Shown piece after piece: positions 46,723 to 56,065 of a stretch of 64,000 nucleotides of DNA. The stretch is from Burkholderia singularis (GTDB lineage: Bacteria; Pseudomonadota; Gammaproteobacteria; Burkholderiales; Burkholderiaceae). The translations under genes and the position numbers were made by a program. The stretch is from positions 62,001 through 126,000 of the forward strand of contig NZ_FXAN01000050.1 of assembly GCF_900176645.1 (NCBI RefSeq), read 5' to 3'. The notes under the pieces are model-generated. The model saw only the letters and a program-made list of their open reading frames with translations. It was not told the origin of the DNA and did no database searches. How positions within the stretch are numbered: the first letter of the stretch is position 1; each line of letters opens with the position of its first letter.

Positions 46723-47843
46723 AACAGGATGCGTTCATTCAGCAATTGCGGCACGAACTGCGCAGTCTGCCCAAAGAGGCGGTCGACGAGATCGTCGCCG
46801 ATTATCGGGAATACATCGGCGATGCAATCGCGGCCGGGCGCAATGAAGAAGACGTGATCGCCGCGCTCGGCGATCCGGCCAGGCTCGCGCGCGAGCTGAA
46901 AGCACAGGCGAATTACCGGCGCTGGGAAAAACGCCGCTCGTTCGGCAACTTGATGCGAGTCGTCGGCTCGATCGCCGGGCTCGGCCTGCTGCATCTGGTG
47001 CTGCTCGTGCCGTTCATGCTCTACATGCTGGTGCTCACGGCCGGCTATATCGCTTCGGGCGCGCTCACGGTTACCGGGCTAGTCGCGCTCGCGCTGTTCG
47101 GCAGCCACGCGCTGCTCGGCAAGCCGGCCGAGACGGCACCGTTCAGCATTCATTTGTTCGACGGCAGTGCCGGCGATGCCAAGCATCGCGACGCCCGCCA
47201 CGGCACGCTGACGCTCGACGACATCGACGCGCTGAAGGTAGTCGGCGATCGCTACCGGCTAATGCTCGACGACGGCACGCGCATCTCGATCGTGACATCC
47301 GCAGGCCCGATCGTCCTGCGCGTACAGGACGACAAGCCCGTGATCGACACGCCGAGCGAAGCCGCGCGCAAGCTGCTCACGCCCGATGGCGACACCGCGT
47401 TCACGATCGCGCGCCGCGACGTCATCTCACTCGAGCTTCACACCGACGACGGCGACCGCGTATCGCTTGCGCGCACCGGCCGCGACAATCCATCGACCAT
47501 TTGGAGCATTGCCGGCGACGACGGCAAGACGGCGAGCTTCACCGAGGACGAGCACGGTAAAACCACCGGCGCGGCCGTTCATGACGGACCGGCATCGGTC
47601 GCGATCGAGAACGGACAGATTGCGATCGACACGGCGAACCAGCATGTGCACATCGTCGCGTCGGACATCAACGCGCTTTCCGGCTACTCGTCGCGCGCGT
47701 CGCTCGCGATGCTGCCGATCGGTATCGCCGGCCTGTTGTTCTGCATATGGCTTACCCGTATCACGTGGCGCGCGCTCGCCCGCTACGTCAGGCGGCAGAT
47801 CGGCGCGATTTCCGCCAGCCTGGGGCGCGACGCATCGGCTTGA
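46719..47843 (+). CDS. DUF1700-type membrane protein
   Basis: A 374-residue protein. The first 65 residues are the DUF1700 helical domain (FIQQLRHELRSLPKEAVDEIVADYREYIGDAIAAG, as LRSLPKEAVDEIVADYREYI), followed by three membrane helices (about 85-145), a beta-rich extracytoplasmic domain (about 160-325; ISIVTSAGPIVLRV, VAIENGQIAID) and a final membrane helix (AMLPIGIAGLLFCIWLT). DUF4097-like repeats are suggested but degenerate. Functions of the family are unclear; its partner PadR suggests inducible expression. GGAG precedes the start. Confidence 0.85.
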   Translation: MKQDAFIQQLRHELRSLPKEAVDEIVADYREYIGDAIAAGRNEEDVIAALGDPARLARELKAQANYRRWEKRRSFGNLMRVVGSIAGLGLLHLVLLVPFMLYMLVLTAGYIASGALTVTGLVALALFGSHALLGKPAETAPFSIHLFDGSAGDAKHRDARHGTLTLDDIDALKVVGDRYRLMLDDGTRISIVTSAGPIVLRVQDDKPVIDTPSEAARKLLTPDGDTAFTIARRDVISLELHTDDGDRVSLARTGRDNPSTIWSIAGDDGKTASFTEDEHGKTTGAAVHDGPASVAIENGQIAIDTANQHVHIVASDINALSGYSSRASLAMLPIGIAGLLFCIWLTRITWRALARYVRRQIGAISASLGRDASA

Positions 47844-47901
47844 GCGGCCGGCGCGCCTAGCCTGAGCCTATCTTCGCTTCGCCTCAAGCAAGGAGACCAA
47901 C

Positions 47902-48681
47902 ATGAGCACCGAATATTTAAGACTCGTTCACCGGAACGCCCGCCCCTCGCCGCTTGCTGCGCTGTCGCATCCGGACGGTCGCATGGTCCGCATCGCCCGC
48001 ATCGGCGGCTGGCTTGCGCACGGCTGGCAGGCCGCCTGCGCACAACCGCTGCTGTGGCTGAGCGTCATGCTGCTGTGCGCGGACATCGCAACGTTCGCGC
48101 AACTCGCCCCGCTGCTGAGCCCGCTCGCACTGTTGCTGGTGCCGTATGCGGTCGGCATCCTGATTGCCGCGCAGCATCGCGCGCAATCCGGGCGCACCGC
48201 CACGTTCAGCGAAATCAAGTCGATCGCGCTCGCGCGGCGCGACGCGCTGCTCGTCGTGGCATTCGCGATGCTTGCGTACTGGGCGATAGCCTATGTGTTC
48301 GCCATCGGCATGCGAGACATCTTGCAGTCGATTGCCGCGTCGAACGACGTGCGCGCATTCGCGCACGCACCGCACGGCATGACCGGGATTGCGCCCGGCG
48401 TGCCGGCGCTGATTATCGCGCTCGCCGCGAGTGGGTTCGCGCCCGCGCTCGTGGTATTGCACGATGCCTCGCCACTCGAAGCAATGGCGGCAAGCCTGAA
48501 GGCCGCCGCACTCAATTGGCGGATCGCGCTAGTCTGCGTGCTTGCATTCGTTTGCGCCGCCGCGCTGCTGCCGGCGATGAGCGCGATGTTGCGCGCGCTC
48601 GTTGCAACGCCGCTCGTCACGGCACTGCCGCTGCTGGCTATCTACGGCAGCTACCGCGACATATTCGTCGAACGTCGTTGA
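47902..48681 (+). CDS. BPSS1780-family membrane protein
   Basis: A 259-residue integral membrane protein with about six hydrophobic segments. A cytoplasmic N-terminus (HPDGRMVRIARIGGWLAHGWQAACAQPLLWLS) leads into the first helix, and DASPLEAMAASLKAAALNWR sits before the last pair, matching the BPSS1780 family known from Burkholderia chromosomes. Function unknown. GGAG at good spacing, 58 bp behind the DUF1700 gene; likely in the same operon. It converges on the mqo gene. Confidence 0.75.
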   Translation: MSTEYLRLVHRNARPSPLAALSHPDGRMVRIARIGGWLAHGWQAACAQPLLWLSVMLLCADIATFAQLAPLLSPLALLLVPYAVGILIAAQHRAQSGRTATFSEIKSIALARRDALLVVAFAMLAYWAIAYVFAIGMRDILQSIAASNDVRAFAHAPHGMTGIAPGVPALIIALAASGFAPALVVLHDASPLEAMAASLKAAALNWRIALVCVLAFVCAAALLPAMSAMLRALVATPLVTALPLLAIYGSYRDIFVERR

Positions 48682-48961
48682 TGCTGAACGGCCGCTGCCT
48701 CGCGGGCGGCGCGGCGCGAACATCACCCGGCAATCCGCGCGCGCCCGGCCGGATAGCGGGCGCATGCGCGCCGAACCGCCCCCCTGGATCGATGCATAGC
48801 TTCAGCGTCGTTGCGCGGCATGGCGTCAACGCGAATCATCCGCCGCCTGCAATCGGCCGGCATCACGGCCGGCCAAACTCGCCGGATCGCCGCTGTGCCG
48901 GGGTGAAGACGCTCCGCTCGCCAGCAGGCCGGAACTGAGCGCTTCGCGAGCGCCGTTGCGG

Positions 48962-50608
48962 TTACAGCGCCATATCCTGCGCCGCTTTCGCGGGGCGCGG
49001 CGCAACCGGCACGGCCGCGCGCGGCGAAGGCGCACTCAAGTCGATCTGCGGCGGCGGCACGAGTTGCAGCACCTCGCTCGTTTCGACCCACTCCCGGTAG
49101 ACCTTGGCCGGATCGTCGTTGAGCTTCGTCCCGTAGCTGGGCACGATTTGACGAAGCTTGTCCTGCCATGCCGGCGTCGCGACTCTGTCCTTGAACACTT
49201 TTTGCAACAGGCTCAGCATGATCGGCGCGGCGGTCGACGCGCCCGGCGATGCTCCGAGCAAACCCGCGATGCTGCCGTCCTTGGCACTGACGATCTCGGT
49301 GCCGAGCTTCAGCACGCCGCCCTTGCCGCTATCGCGCTTGATGATCTGCACGCGCTGGCCAGCCTGCCACAAGCGCCAGTCTTCCTTCTTCGCATTCGGG
49401 AAATACTCCTTCAGCGCGTTGAAGCGGTCGTCATCGGATAACATCAACTGCCCCGCGAGATATTCGACGAGCGCGAACTCGTCGACGCCCACATGCATCA
49501 TCGGCATTACGTTGTGCATATTGGCGCTCTTGAGCAGGTCGAAATATGAGCCCTGCTTCAGAAATTTCGTCGAGAATGTCGCGAACGGCCCGAACAGGAT
49601 GATTTTCCTACCGTCGATGATCCGCGTGTCGAGATGCGGCACCGACATCGGCGGCGAGCCGACCGACGCCTTGCCATAAGCCTTCGCGAGATGCCGGCGC
49701 ACGATATCGGGATTGTCCGTCACGAGAAACGAGCCGCCGACCGGGAACGCGCCATAATCCTTCGCCTCGGGAATGCCCGACGCCTGCAGCAGCCGCAGCG
49801 CGCCACCGCCCGCGCCAATGAATACGAACTTTGCATCGACGCTCCGCCCGTCGCCGCCCGTCTTCGTGTCTACGTAAGCCACATGCCACGTGCCGTCGAC
49901 GTTGCGCTTGATCTCGCGCACCTCGCTCGACAGCGACAGCGCGAAATTCGGCTGGCTCTGCAAATAGGCGACGAACTGGCGCGTGATCTCGCCAAAGTTC
50001 ACGTCGGTACCGATCGGAGTCCAGGTGGCCGCGATTTTCTGCTTCGGATCGCGACCCTCCATCATCAGCGGCACCCACTTCTTGATCTGTTCGTAGTCCT
50101 CGGAATACTGCATGCCACGGAACAGCGGGCTCGCCTGCAATGCTTCGTAGCGCTTCTTCAGATAGCGGACATTGTCGTCGCCCCAGACGAAGCTCATATG
50201 CGGCGTCGAGTTGATAAACGAGCGCGGGTTCTTCAGCACGCCGTTCTTCACCTGCCACGCCCAGAACTGGCGCGATACCTGGAACGCCTCGTTGATTTCG
50301 ACCGCCTTCGAAATATCAATCGAGCCGTCCGGCTTTTCGGGCGTGTAGTTGAGTTCCGCCAGCGCGGAATGGCCGGTGCCGGCATTGTTCCAGCCGTTCG
50401 AACTCTCCTGCGCAACACCGTCGAGCCGCTCGACCATCATCATCGACCAATCGGGCTGCAGTTCATGCAACCACACGCCGAGCGTCGAACTCATGATCCC
50501 GCCGCCCACCAGCAGCACATCCATCTTCTTCGTCTCGGCCGCCTGCGCGGACAGCGCAGTCAACGAAACCACCAAACCCGTTACAACCCAGCGTATTGTT
50601 CTGAACAT
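48962..50608 (-). CDS. mqo: Malate:quinone oxidoreductase with N-terminal signal
   Basis: A 548-residue FAD enzyme oxidising malate to oxaloacetate and passing electrons to quinone. It has the dinucleotide fold [21 protein letters not shown] near residue 28 and the family landmarks [31 protein letters not shown], and [17 protein letters not shown]. The N-terminus ([25 protein letters not shown]) is a cleavable-looking signal peptide absent from E. coli Mqo, suggesting a periplasmic or membrane-tethered form. The C-terminus has a Pro/Ala-rich tail. The start lacks a strong ribosome site. Confidence 0.92.
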   Translation of the reverse strand: MFRTIRWVVTGLVVSLTALSAQAAETKKMDVLLVGGGIMSSTLGVWLHELQPDWSMMMVERLDGVAQESSNGWNNAGTGHSALAELNYTPEKPDGSIDISKAVEINEAFQVSRQFWAWQVKNGVLKNPRSFINSTPHMSFVWGDDNVRYLKKRYEALQASPLFRGMQYSEDYEQIKKWVPLMMEGRDPKQKIAATWTPIGTDVNFGEITRQFVAYLQSQPNFALSLSSEVREIKRNVDGTWHVAYVDTKTGGDGRSVDAKFVFIGAGGGALRLLQASGIPEAKDYGAFPVGGSFLVTDNPDIVRRHLAKAYGKASVGSPPMSVPHLDTRIIDGRKIILFGPFATFSTKFLKQGSYFDLLKSANMHNVMPMMHVGVDEFALVEYLAGQLMLSDDDRFNALKEYFPNAKKEDWRLWQAGQRVQIIKRDSGKGGVLKLGTEIVSAKDGSIAGLLGASPGASTAAPIMLSLLQKVFKDRVATPAWQDKLRQIVPSYGTKLNDDPAKVYREWVETSEVLQLVPPPQIDLSAPSPRAAVPVAPRPAKAAQDMAL

Positions 50609-51177
50609 CTCGATAAACTTTTCTCTATGGCACACCACGCGCCGCCCGACGCACGTCTGCCGACAGACGCCGACATCCGCGCCCGCCTGCCCAACCCGGA
50701 CGAAAGGGGCGAAGAATAGAGTCAAAAACTCAATAAATCAACGATAACCCCGTGAAAAACAGGCTTTGCGGTCCCGCGCAGTCGTTCGCCACTGCCGACG
50801 GTTTAACCGCTGATGGTTTCGCTCATGCGAAGCCCGGTGTCCATGCGGCGGCATCGGCATGGATACGGCCCGCACGACCTTGCGTTACCGCCGCTCGCGA
50901 CGAGTCTGCCGGTCGGCAAAGGGCTCGCGGCCAATCGGCATTACCGTGCCGCCGGCGATCGCAACAATAGTCGGGCCAGTGCCGACGGATATGTCCGGAC
51001 GGCACCGCCGGCCTATGCGGCACATTGCAGCAAACGGGGAATCATGGGCACGTTGACCGTTCGCACGGGCGGCGACGCTGACAGCGCAAGCGTGCCCCCT
51101 TGCCCAGATTCTTCCAGCCGCCGGGCCGGCGCCCGGCGGCTCGTCGCGCGGCTGGTTCAGCGCGCCGAATGCGAACG
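50609..51177. other. Intergenic region between mqo and the dehydrogenase operon
   Basis: The 569 bases lie upstream of mqo and downstream of the cytochrome stop. The AT-rich stretch at 50610-50770 is the likely mqo promoter. Frames on both strands are GC-type artefacts. No terminator or repeat was recognised. Confidence 0.4.
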
Positions 51178-52524
51178 TTACCGCGCGGCGCGCAGCTTCG
51201 CGACATCCTGATCGGTCACCTGCTTCGCGCCCGGATTGCCGAACTGCTGGGTCACGTAGTTCGTGAGCGCGGCGATCTGCGCATCCGACAGTTCGTAGCC
51301 GAATGCAGGCATCCCGACATCCTCGCTGCCCGCCTTGCGCTGCACGCCGTGCAGAATCACCTGCACCAGATTCGTCGGATTCGACGCGCCCACCGCCGAA
51401 TTGTGGAACAGCGGCGGATAGTAACCGTCCGGCGTGCCCTTGCCGCGCATCTGGTGGCATGTCGCGCAGTTACCCAGGTAAAGCCGCGCCGGATCGACAC
51501 CCGCCGACGACAGCGCGACGCCGCGTAACTTCACGCCGTCGTTCGTCGGCTTGCCCCATGACGAGCGCGACTGCTTGCTGCCGTCGCTCACCGCCGGCAC
51601 CGTGCGGATATACGTCGCGATCGCGCCGAGGTCCGCGTCCGTCATTCGCGAGAAGCTGTGCTCGATCGCCTCGGCCATCGGGCCCGCTGCCTGTGCCAGA
51701 CCCGGCACGCTGCCCGTGCGCAGGTACTGGACGAGTTGCGGCTGCGTCCAATCGCCGATCCCCGCGTTCCGGTCCGACGTGATGTTGTAGCCCTCCCAGC
51801 CGGCCAGCACCGAGCCCGACAGGAAACTGCCGCCCGTCTCGTCCAGCGACTTCTCCTGCATGGTCACGCCGCGCGCCGTGTGGCACGTCCCGCAATGCGC
51901 GAGCCCCTGCACCAGGTACGCGCCGCGATTCCACTCGACACTCTGATTCGGCTTGGGCTGATACGGACCGTCCTTCAGGAACAGCGCGTTCCAGATCTTC
52001 AACGGCCAGCGCATATTGAGCGGCCACGGAATCTCGTTGCTCGGCGGCGCCTGCTTGACCGGCTCGACGCCGTGCATGAAATACGCATACAGCGCCTTCA
52101 CGTCGTCGTCACTGACCTTCGCATACGACACGTAAGGCATTGCCGGATACAGATTGTCGCCGTTCTTGGACACGCCATGACGCACCGCGCGCTCGAAATC
52201 CTCGAGCGTCCACTTGCCGATGCCGTTGTCCGCGTCCGGCGTGATGTTGCTCGTATAGATCTTGCCAAGCATCGGCACCGGCATCGGCAGCCCGCCCGCA
52301 AACGGCTTGCCGCCCTTTGCAGTGTGACAAGCCATGCAGTCGCCCGCGACCGCCAGGTAGCGGCCCCGCTCGACGAGCGCCGCGTCGCCCGACGCGGCTG
52401 CCGCCGGCGCGACTGCGGCAGCGGCCGGCGCGGCTGCCGCCGGCGACGACGCGCCCGCTGCGCTCGACAACCCCGGCCATGCGAAGCAGCCAGCCAGCAC
52501 GAAGGAAAGAGTATGTTTCAGCAC
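51178..52524 (-). CDS. Triheme cytochrome c subunit of FAD-dependent glucose-type dehydrogenase
   Basis: A 448-residue periplasmic electron carrier. Signal peptide ends near SSAAGAS, followed by an Ala/Pro-rich linker. Three heme c sites are present: CMACHTAKG, CGTCHTARG and CATCHQMRG. This is the subunit that takes electrons from the FAD subunit to the quinone pool in the family of alcohol, gluconate and glucose dehydrogenases. The B. cepacia FAD-glucose dehydrogenase beta subunit is about 425 residues, close to this. One base separates it from the catalytic gene. Confidence 0.92.
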   Translation of the reverse strand: MLKHTLSFVLAGCFAWPGLSSAAGASSPAAAAPAAAAVAPAAAASGDAALVERGRYLAVAGDCMACHTAKGGKPFAGGLPMPVPMLGKIYTSNITPDADNGIGKWTLEDFERAVRHGVSKNGDNLYPAMPYVSYAKVSDDDVKALYAYFMHGVEPVKQAPPSNEIPWPLNMRWPLKIWNALFLKDGPYQPKPNQSVEWNRGAYLVQGLAHCGTCHTARGVTMQEKSLDETGGSFLSGSVLAGWEGYNITSDRNAGIGDWTQPQLVQYLRTGSVPGLAQAAGPMAEAIEHSFSRMTDADLGAIATYIRTVPAVSDGSKQSRSSWGKPTNDGVKLRGVALSSAGVDPARLYLGNCATCHQMRGKGTPDGYYPPLFHNSAVGASNPTNLVQVILHGVQRKAGSEDVGMPAFGYELSDAQIAALTNYVTQQFGNPGAKQVTDQDVAKLRAAR

Positions 52525-52525
52525 G

Positions 52526-54139
52526 TCAGATTTCCTTCTTCAACTGGTCCGAAATCCGCAGCGCCAATGCCGCGATCGTCAGCGTCACGTTCACCGTGCC
52601 CACCGTCGGCATCGTCGCGCTGCTCGAGATGAACAGGTTCGCGTGATCAAACGTTCGGCAGTCCTTGTCGACCACCGAATCGCGAGGGTCCGCGCCCATG
52701 ATCGTCGCGCCCGTGATGTGGTTGTTCGGCGAGAATTCGTCGTTGAACACCACGTCCGTGCCGCCCAGCACCTTGGCCGCCGTCGCGTATACCTCGCGCG
52801 TATGCACGGCGCCGCGCTTCACGTAATCGTCGATCCGGTAAGTGATCTCCGGGCGCGCGATGCCGATCGCATCCGTCGCGCTCCTGCTCGGCACGATCCG
52901 GTTCTCCGGCTGCGGCAGGATCTCGTGGAAGCAGTCGAACTGCACGTAGCGCGCCGAACGGTCGCGGATCTGCGCATCCAGTTCGGCCGGTTTGATCAGC
53001 TTGCCGCTCTTGAAAATCTTCTGCGTTTCCTGATCGATCCGCGACAGGTTCGACAAATGGATTTTCTTCCCTGCCTGCGTCGCACGGAACGCGCCGTCGC
53101 GAAAACCGATCAGCGAGGTCATTTCCTGCGGGCCACGGCCCGGCCACAGCTTCTCGCTCGCATAGAACGACACGCCGGTGCCGGGGTGGTCCATCAGATT
53201 GCGGCCCACCATGTCGGAGCTGTTGCCCACGCCGCTCGGGAAATCATGGCTCGTCGACATCAGCATCAGCTTCGGCGTCTCGATCCCGTTGGCCGCCAGC
53301 ACGAAGTATTTGCCCTCGACGCGGTGCTCGACACCCTGCGGATCCTTGTACAGCGCCGCCGTGATCTTCTTCTGCGCGCCCACTTCGAGCTTGTGGACCA
53401 CCGCGTTCTCGATCAGCTTCGCGCCCGCGCGCTCCGCCTTCTCGACGTGCACGATCCCGTTGTACATCGCGCCGATCGGGCAGATCGGCATGCAGTTGTT
53501 GTTGCCGCAACAGGTCGGCCGGCCGTCGTATGGCCGGCTATTGCGCGCCACCGGCTCCGTCACCACATGGAAAGACGCATCGTGCGCGTTCAACGCCGTC
53601 TTGATCGTCCGCTCGTTGTACGACAGCGGCAGCGGCGGCATCGGGTACGGCTGGCTGCGCGGCGAGCCCAGGTTCTCTTCCGGCCCCGGCCCCCAGACGC
53701 CCAGCTCTTCCTCCGCGCGCTGATAGTAGTGCTCAAGATCGTCGTACTGCAGCGGCCAATCGCGGCCCACGCCGTACACCGTCTTCACCTTGAAGTCGTT
53801 CGGCAGGAAGCGCCATGCCGACGCGGCCCAGTGCCACGTCGTGCCGCCCACGGCACGGATGTACTGCGAGTTGAACTTGTGCTCGCCTTTCAATACCAGG
53901 TAATCGTTCGGCGGACCGTATTCCGGATGCGGCGCCCACGCCGTCGACGGATACGGCGCCATGAAATCCATCTTGTCTGCCTGGTTGCGAAAGCGTTCGA
54001 CGATCTCGCCGCGCGGCAGCCGCGGGCCCGCTTCCAGCAAAATCACCGACTTGCCCGCCAACGCGAGCTGATGGGCGACAATCGCGCCCGCGACGCCCGA
54101 GCCGACCACGACGACATCGGCTTGTTGTGTATCGGCCAT
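52526..54139 (-). CDS. FAD-dependent glucose-type dehydrogenase catalytic (GMC) subunit with iron-sulfur motif
   Basis: A 537-residue GMC oxidoreductase. The FAD fold is DVVVVGSGVAGAIVAHQLALAG near residue 8. Cys210, Cys211, Cys216 and Cys220 (CCGNNNCMPICPIGA) show the same 1-5-4 spacing as the 3Fe-4S ligands described for the B. cepacia FAD-glucose dehydrogenase (alpha subunit 539 residues). The C-terminal active-site region reads NHITGATIMGADPRDSVVD. Substrate could be glucose, gluconate or another polyol; gene order gamma-alpha-beta favours the glucose-type enzyme. The start shares bases with the small-subunit stop (TGATG). Confidence 0.93.
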   Translation of the reverse strand: MADTQQADVVVVGSGVAGAIVAHQLALAGKSVILLEAGPRLPRGEIVERFRNQADKMDFMAPYPSTAWAPHPEYGPPNDYLVLKGEHKFNSQYIRAVGGTTWHWAASAWRFLPNDFKVKTVYGVGRDWPLQYDDLEHYYQRAEEELGVWGPGPEENLGSPRSQPYPMPPLPLSYNERTIKTALNAHDASFHVVTEPVARNSRPYDGRPTCCGNNNCMPICPIGAMYNGIVHVEKAERAGAKLIENAVVHKLEVGAQKKITAALYKDPQGVEHRVEGKYFVLAANGIETPKLMLMSTSHDFPSGVGNSSDMVGRNLMDHPGTGVSFYASEKLWPGRGPQEMTSLIGFRDGAFRATQAGKKIHLSNLSRIDQETQKIFKSGKLIKPAELDAQIRDRSARYVQFDCFHEILPQPENRIVPSRSATDAIGIARPEITYRIDDYVKRGAVHTREVYATAAKVLGGTDVVFNDEFSPNNHITGATIMGADPRDSVVDKDCRTFDHANLFISSSATMPTVGTVNVTLTIAALALRISDQLKKEI

Positions 54140-54654
54140 CAGGCTTGCCTCTCGATCGGTTTGTCGGCCCAGAATCCGGGCTTGTTGGGGCAGTAAGAGC
54201 GGACCACCAGCGTATCGGACACGACGCTGAACATCAGCGCGTCCTCATAGGTGATCACCGTGTTGTCGACGAGCCCGGTGTACCACGCCTCCGGGATCTT
54301 CAGCGCGACAGCTTCCTGCTCGGCGGTGAGCGCATTCGATGCGAGCGCGCCCGCAAGCTTCGGCAACTGATCGCCGAACGACAGCGAACCCTTTTGCAAC
54401 GCCGCCAGCAACCGTTCGCCGACGGTGCGATCGAGCCCGGTCTTGCCCGTCAATGCTTCGGACAACGTCATGAACGCGTCGAGGGGCGCCTTGCTCGGCG
54501 TATCGGCCAGCGCCCGCAACGTCAGCGAGCCGGCGAGGCTCGCCGCCGTCAGCGCCAGCGCGCCTTGCAGCCATTGGCGCCGGGTGAGCCCGCCCGCGGC
54601 AGGCCCGGCGGCGTCGTCCAAGCGACGCGTATGGGGGGTGATGTCGTTGTTCAT
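54139..54654 (-). CDS. Small (gamma) Tat-exported subunit of FAD-dependent glucose-type dehydrogenase
   Basis: A 171-residue protein with a twin-arginine signal (LTRRQWLQGALALTAASLAG) inside an N-terminal extension. The mature part (DAFMTLSEALTGKTGLDRTVGERLLAAL; YTGLVDNTVITYEDALMF, in two blocks) matches the sorbitol/gluconate dehydrogenase small-subunit family; the B. cepacia gamma subunit is 168 residues. These subunits carry the folded catalytic partner through the Tat pathway by hitch-hiking (established). First gene of the three-gene operon. Confidence 0.9.
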   Translation of the reverse strand: MNNDITPHTRRLDDAAGPAAGGLTRRQWLQGALALTAASLAGSLTLRALADTPSKAPLDAFMTLSEALTGKTGLDRTVGERLLAALQKGSLSFGDQLPKLAGALASNALTAEQEAVALKIPEAWYTGLVDNTVITYEDALMFSVVSDTLVVRSYCPNKPGFWADKPIERQA

Positions 54655-54905
54655 TGTTCCTTCTCTCTTACACCGAATACGGGAAAACCTATCTTGATAT
54701 TTCTCAAACTTCGATGCGGACTCGAAATGTACGCGCTCGCCGCGATTTGAACAATCCCCTCCAGCGATCTAAATATCGACAGTTTTTTGCAACAATATGA
54801 GTTCTAGCCGTTTTTGCGTTTCTAGCAAGAAGTTATTTCGTATCAGCGTATTGCACTATTCCGGCAGTCCCATCAAGAGCAAATCCCGGCGACGGCCTGC
54901 GCAGT

Positions 54906-55808
54906 TCAGTACTGCGCACGATCGCTCGGGCTGCGGAAAAGCGCCCGCATTTCCGGTGACAACGGATAATTGAGATTCAGCCCACGTGGCGGGATCGGCT
55001 GCGTAAACCATTTGTCGTAGAGTTTTTCGGCATCGCCGGAGGTCTGCATCCTCGCAATCACCGCGTCGATCAATTGCTTGAATGCGGGATCATCCCTGCG
55101 CATCATGCATGCGTAGTTCTCGTGAACGAGCGGCGTGCCCGTCACCTGGTACGCGGACGGGTTCTTCTCCTTGGCCAGTTCGCCATACAACAGCGGCTCG
55201 TCCATCACGAACGCCACCGCCCGCCCCGTCGTCACGTTCATGAACGCTTCCGCGTGATCCTTCGCGCTGATGATCGTCATGTTCATCGCCTTGTCTTCGT
55301 TGAGCTTGCGCAGCAGCCGCTCGTCGGAGGTGCCGGCCGTCGTCGCGACGGTCTTGCCCGCCAGATCGCCGAAATCCTTGATGCCCGAATCCTTGCGGGT
55401 ACTGAAGCGAATGCCGTACAAGAAAATACTGTTCGAGAACGCCGCCTGCTTCTGCCGCTCGAGCGTGTTCGTCGTCGATCCGCATTCGAAATCGATCGTG
55501 CCGTTCTGTACCAGCGCAATGCGGTTCTGCGACGTGATCGGAATCTCCTTGACGATAAGCGCCGGCAGTTTCAACTGCCGCTTGATCTCGTCGATGATCT
55601 TCGCCGCGATGTCGCGCGAATAGCCGATGTTCTTCTGTTGGTTGTCCGAATAGGAGAACGGCACCGACGATTCGCGAATGCCGAGCCCGACAACGCCCGT
55701 CTCCTTGATCTTCTTCAGCGTGCCGGCCAATTCCTGCGCATGCGCCGCGCCCGCCGCGACGCAAACAACGGCAGCCGCGATCCATTGCAAATTCAATCGG
55801 ACGCCCAT
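54906..55808 (-). CDS. Amino-acid ABC transporter binding protein (GltI-like)
   Basis: A 300-residue SBP_bac_3-type periplasmic protein. Signal peptide ends at AAHA; the mature chain opens ELAGTLKKIKETGVVGLGIRESSVPFSYSD (as ETGVVGLGIRESSVPFSY), then NGTIDFECGSTTNTLERQ and DLAGKTVATTAGTSDE, as in glutamate/aspartate binding proteins. AGGAGG directly precedes the ATG. No permease or ATPase gene adjoins it, so it probably serves a transporter encoded elsewhere, or is an orphan sensor protein. Confidence 0.9.
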   Translation of the reverse strand: MGVRLNLQWIAAAVVCVAAGAAHAQELAGTLKKIKETGVVGLGIRESSVPFSYSDNQQKNIGYSRDIAAKIIDEIKRQLKLPALIVKEIPITSQNRIALVQNGTIDFECGSTTNTLERQKQAAFSNSIFLYGIRFSTRKDSGIKDFGDLAGKTVATTAGTSDERLLRKLNEDKAMNMTIISAKDHAEAFMNVTTGRAVAFVMDEPLLYGELAKEKNPSAYQVTGTPLVHENYACMMRRDDPAFKQLIDAVIARMQTSGDAEKLYDKWFTQPIPPRGLNLNYPLSPEMRALFRSPSDRAQY

Positions 55809-56065
55809 GATTGCCTCCTGAGAGGGTGAACGAAAACCGATCGTAATGCGATCCAAAAATACTCGGCCATCGATCTGTCCGGTATACGCCGCGACCAAGC
55901 AGTTTCTACGGCGCCGGGTCGTCTCGATCGGCAATATCTGCCGTTGCGCCATCAAGAAATCCCGATCCCTGCCGTTACCCGCCTCAAAGCCCCAATCGGA
56001 CGAATCCGCGCCGATCACGAGGAGCCCGAACCAACCCGTGCAGCCCCAGCGATAACCCAGGCGTC

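Noticed and set aside
50813-51211. 132-codon plus-strand frame upstream of the cytochrome gene
   Set aside because: It overlaps the cytochrome C-terminus, has no ribosome site, and shows no recognisable domain.
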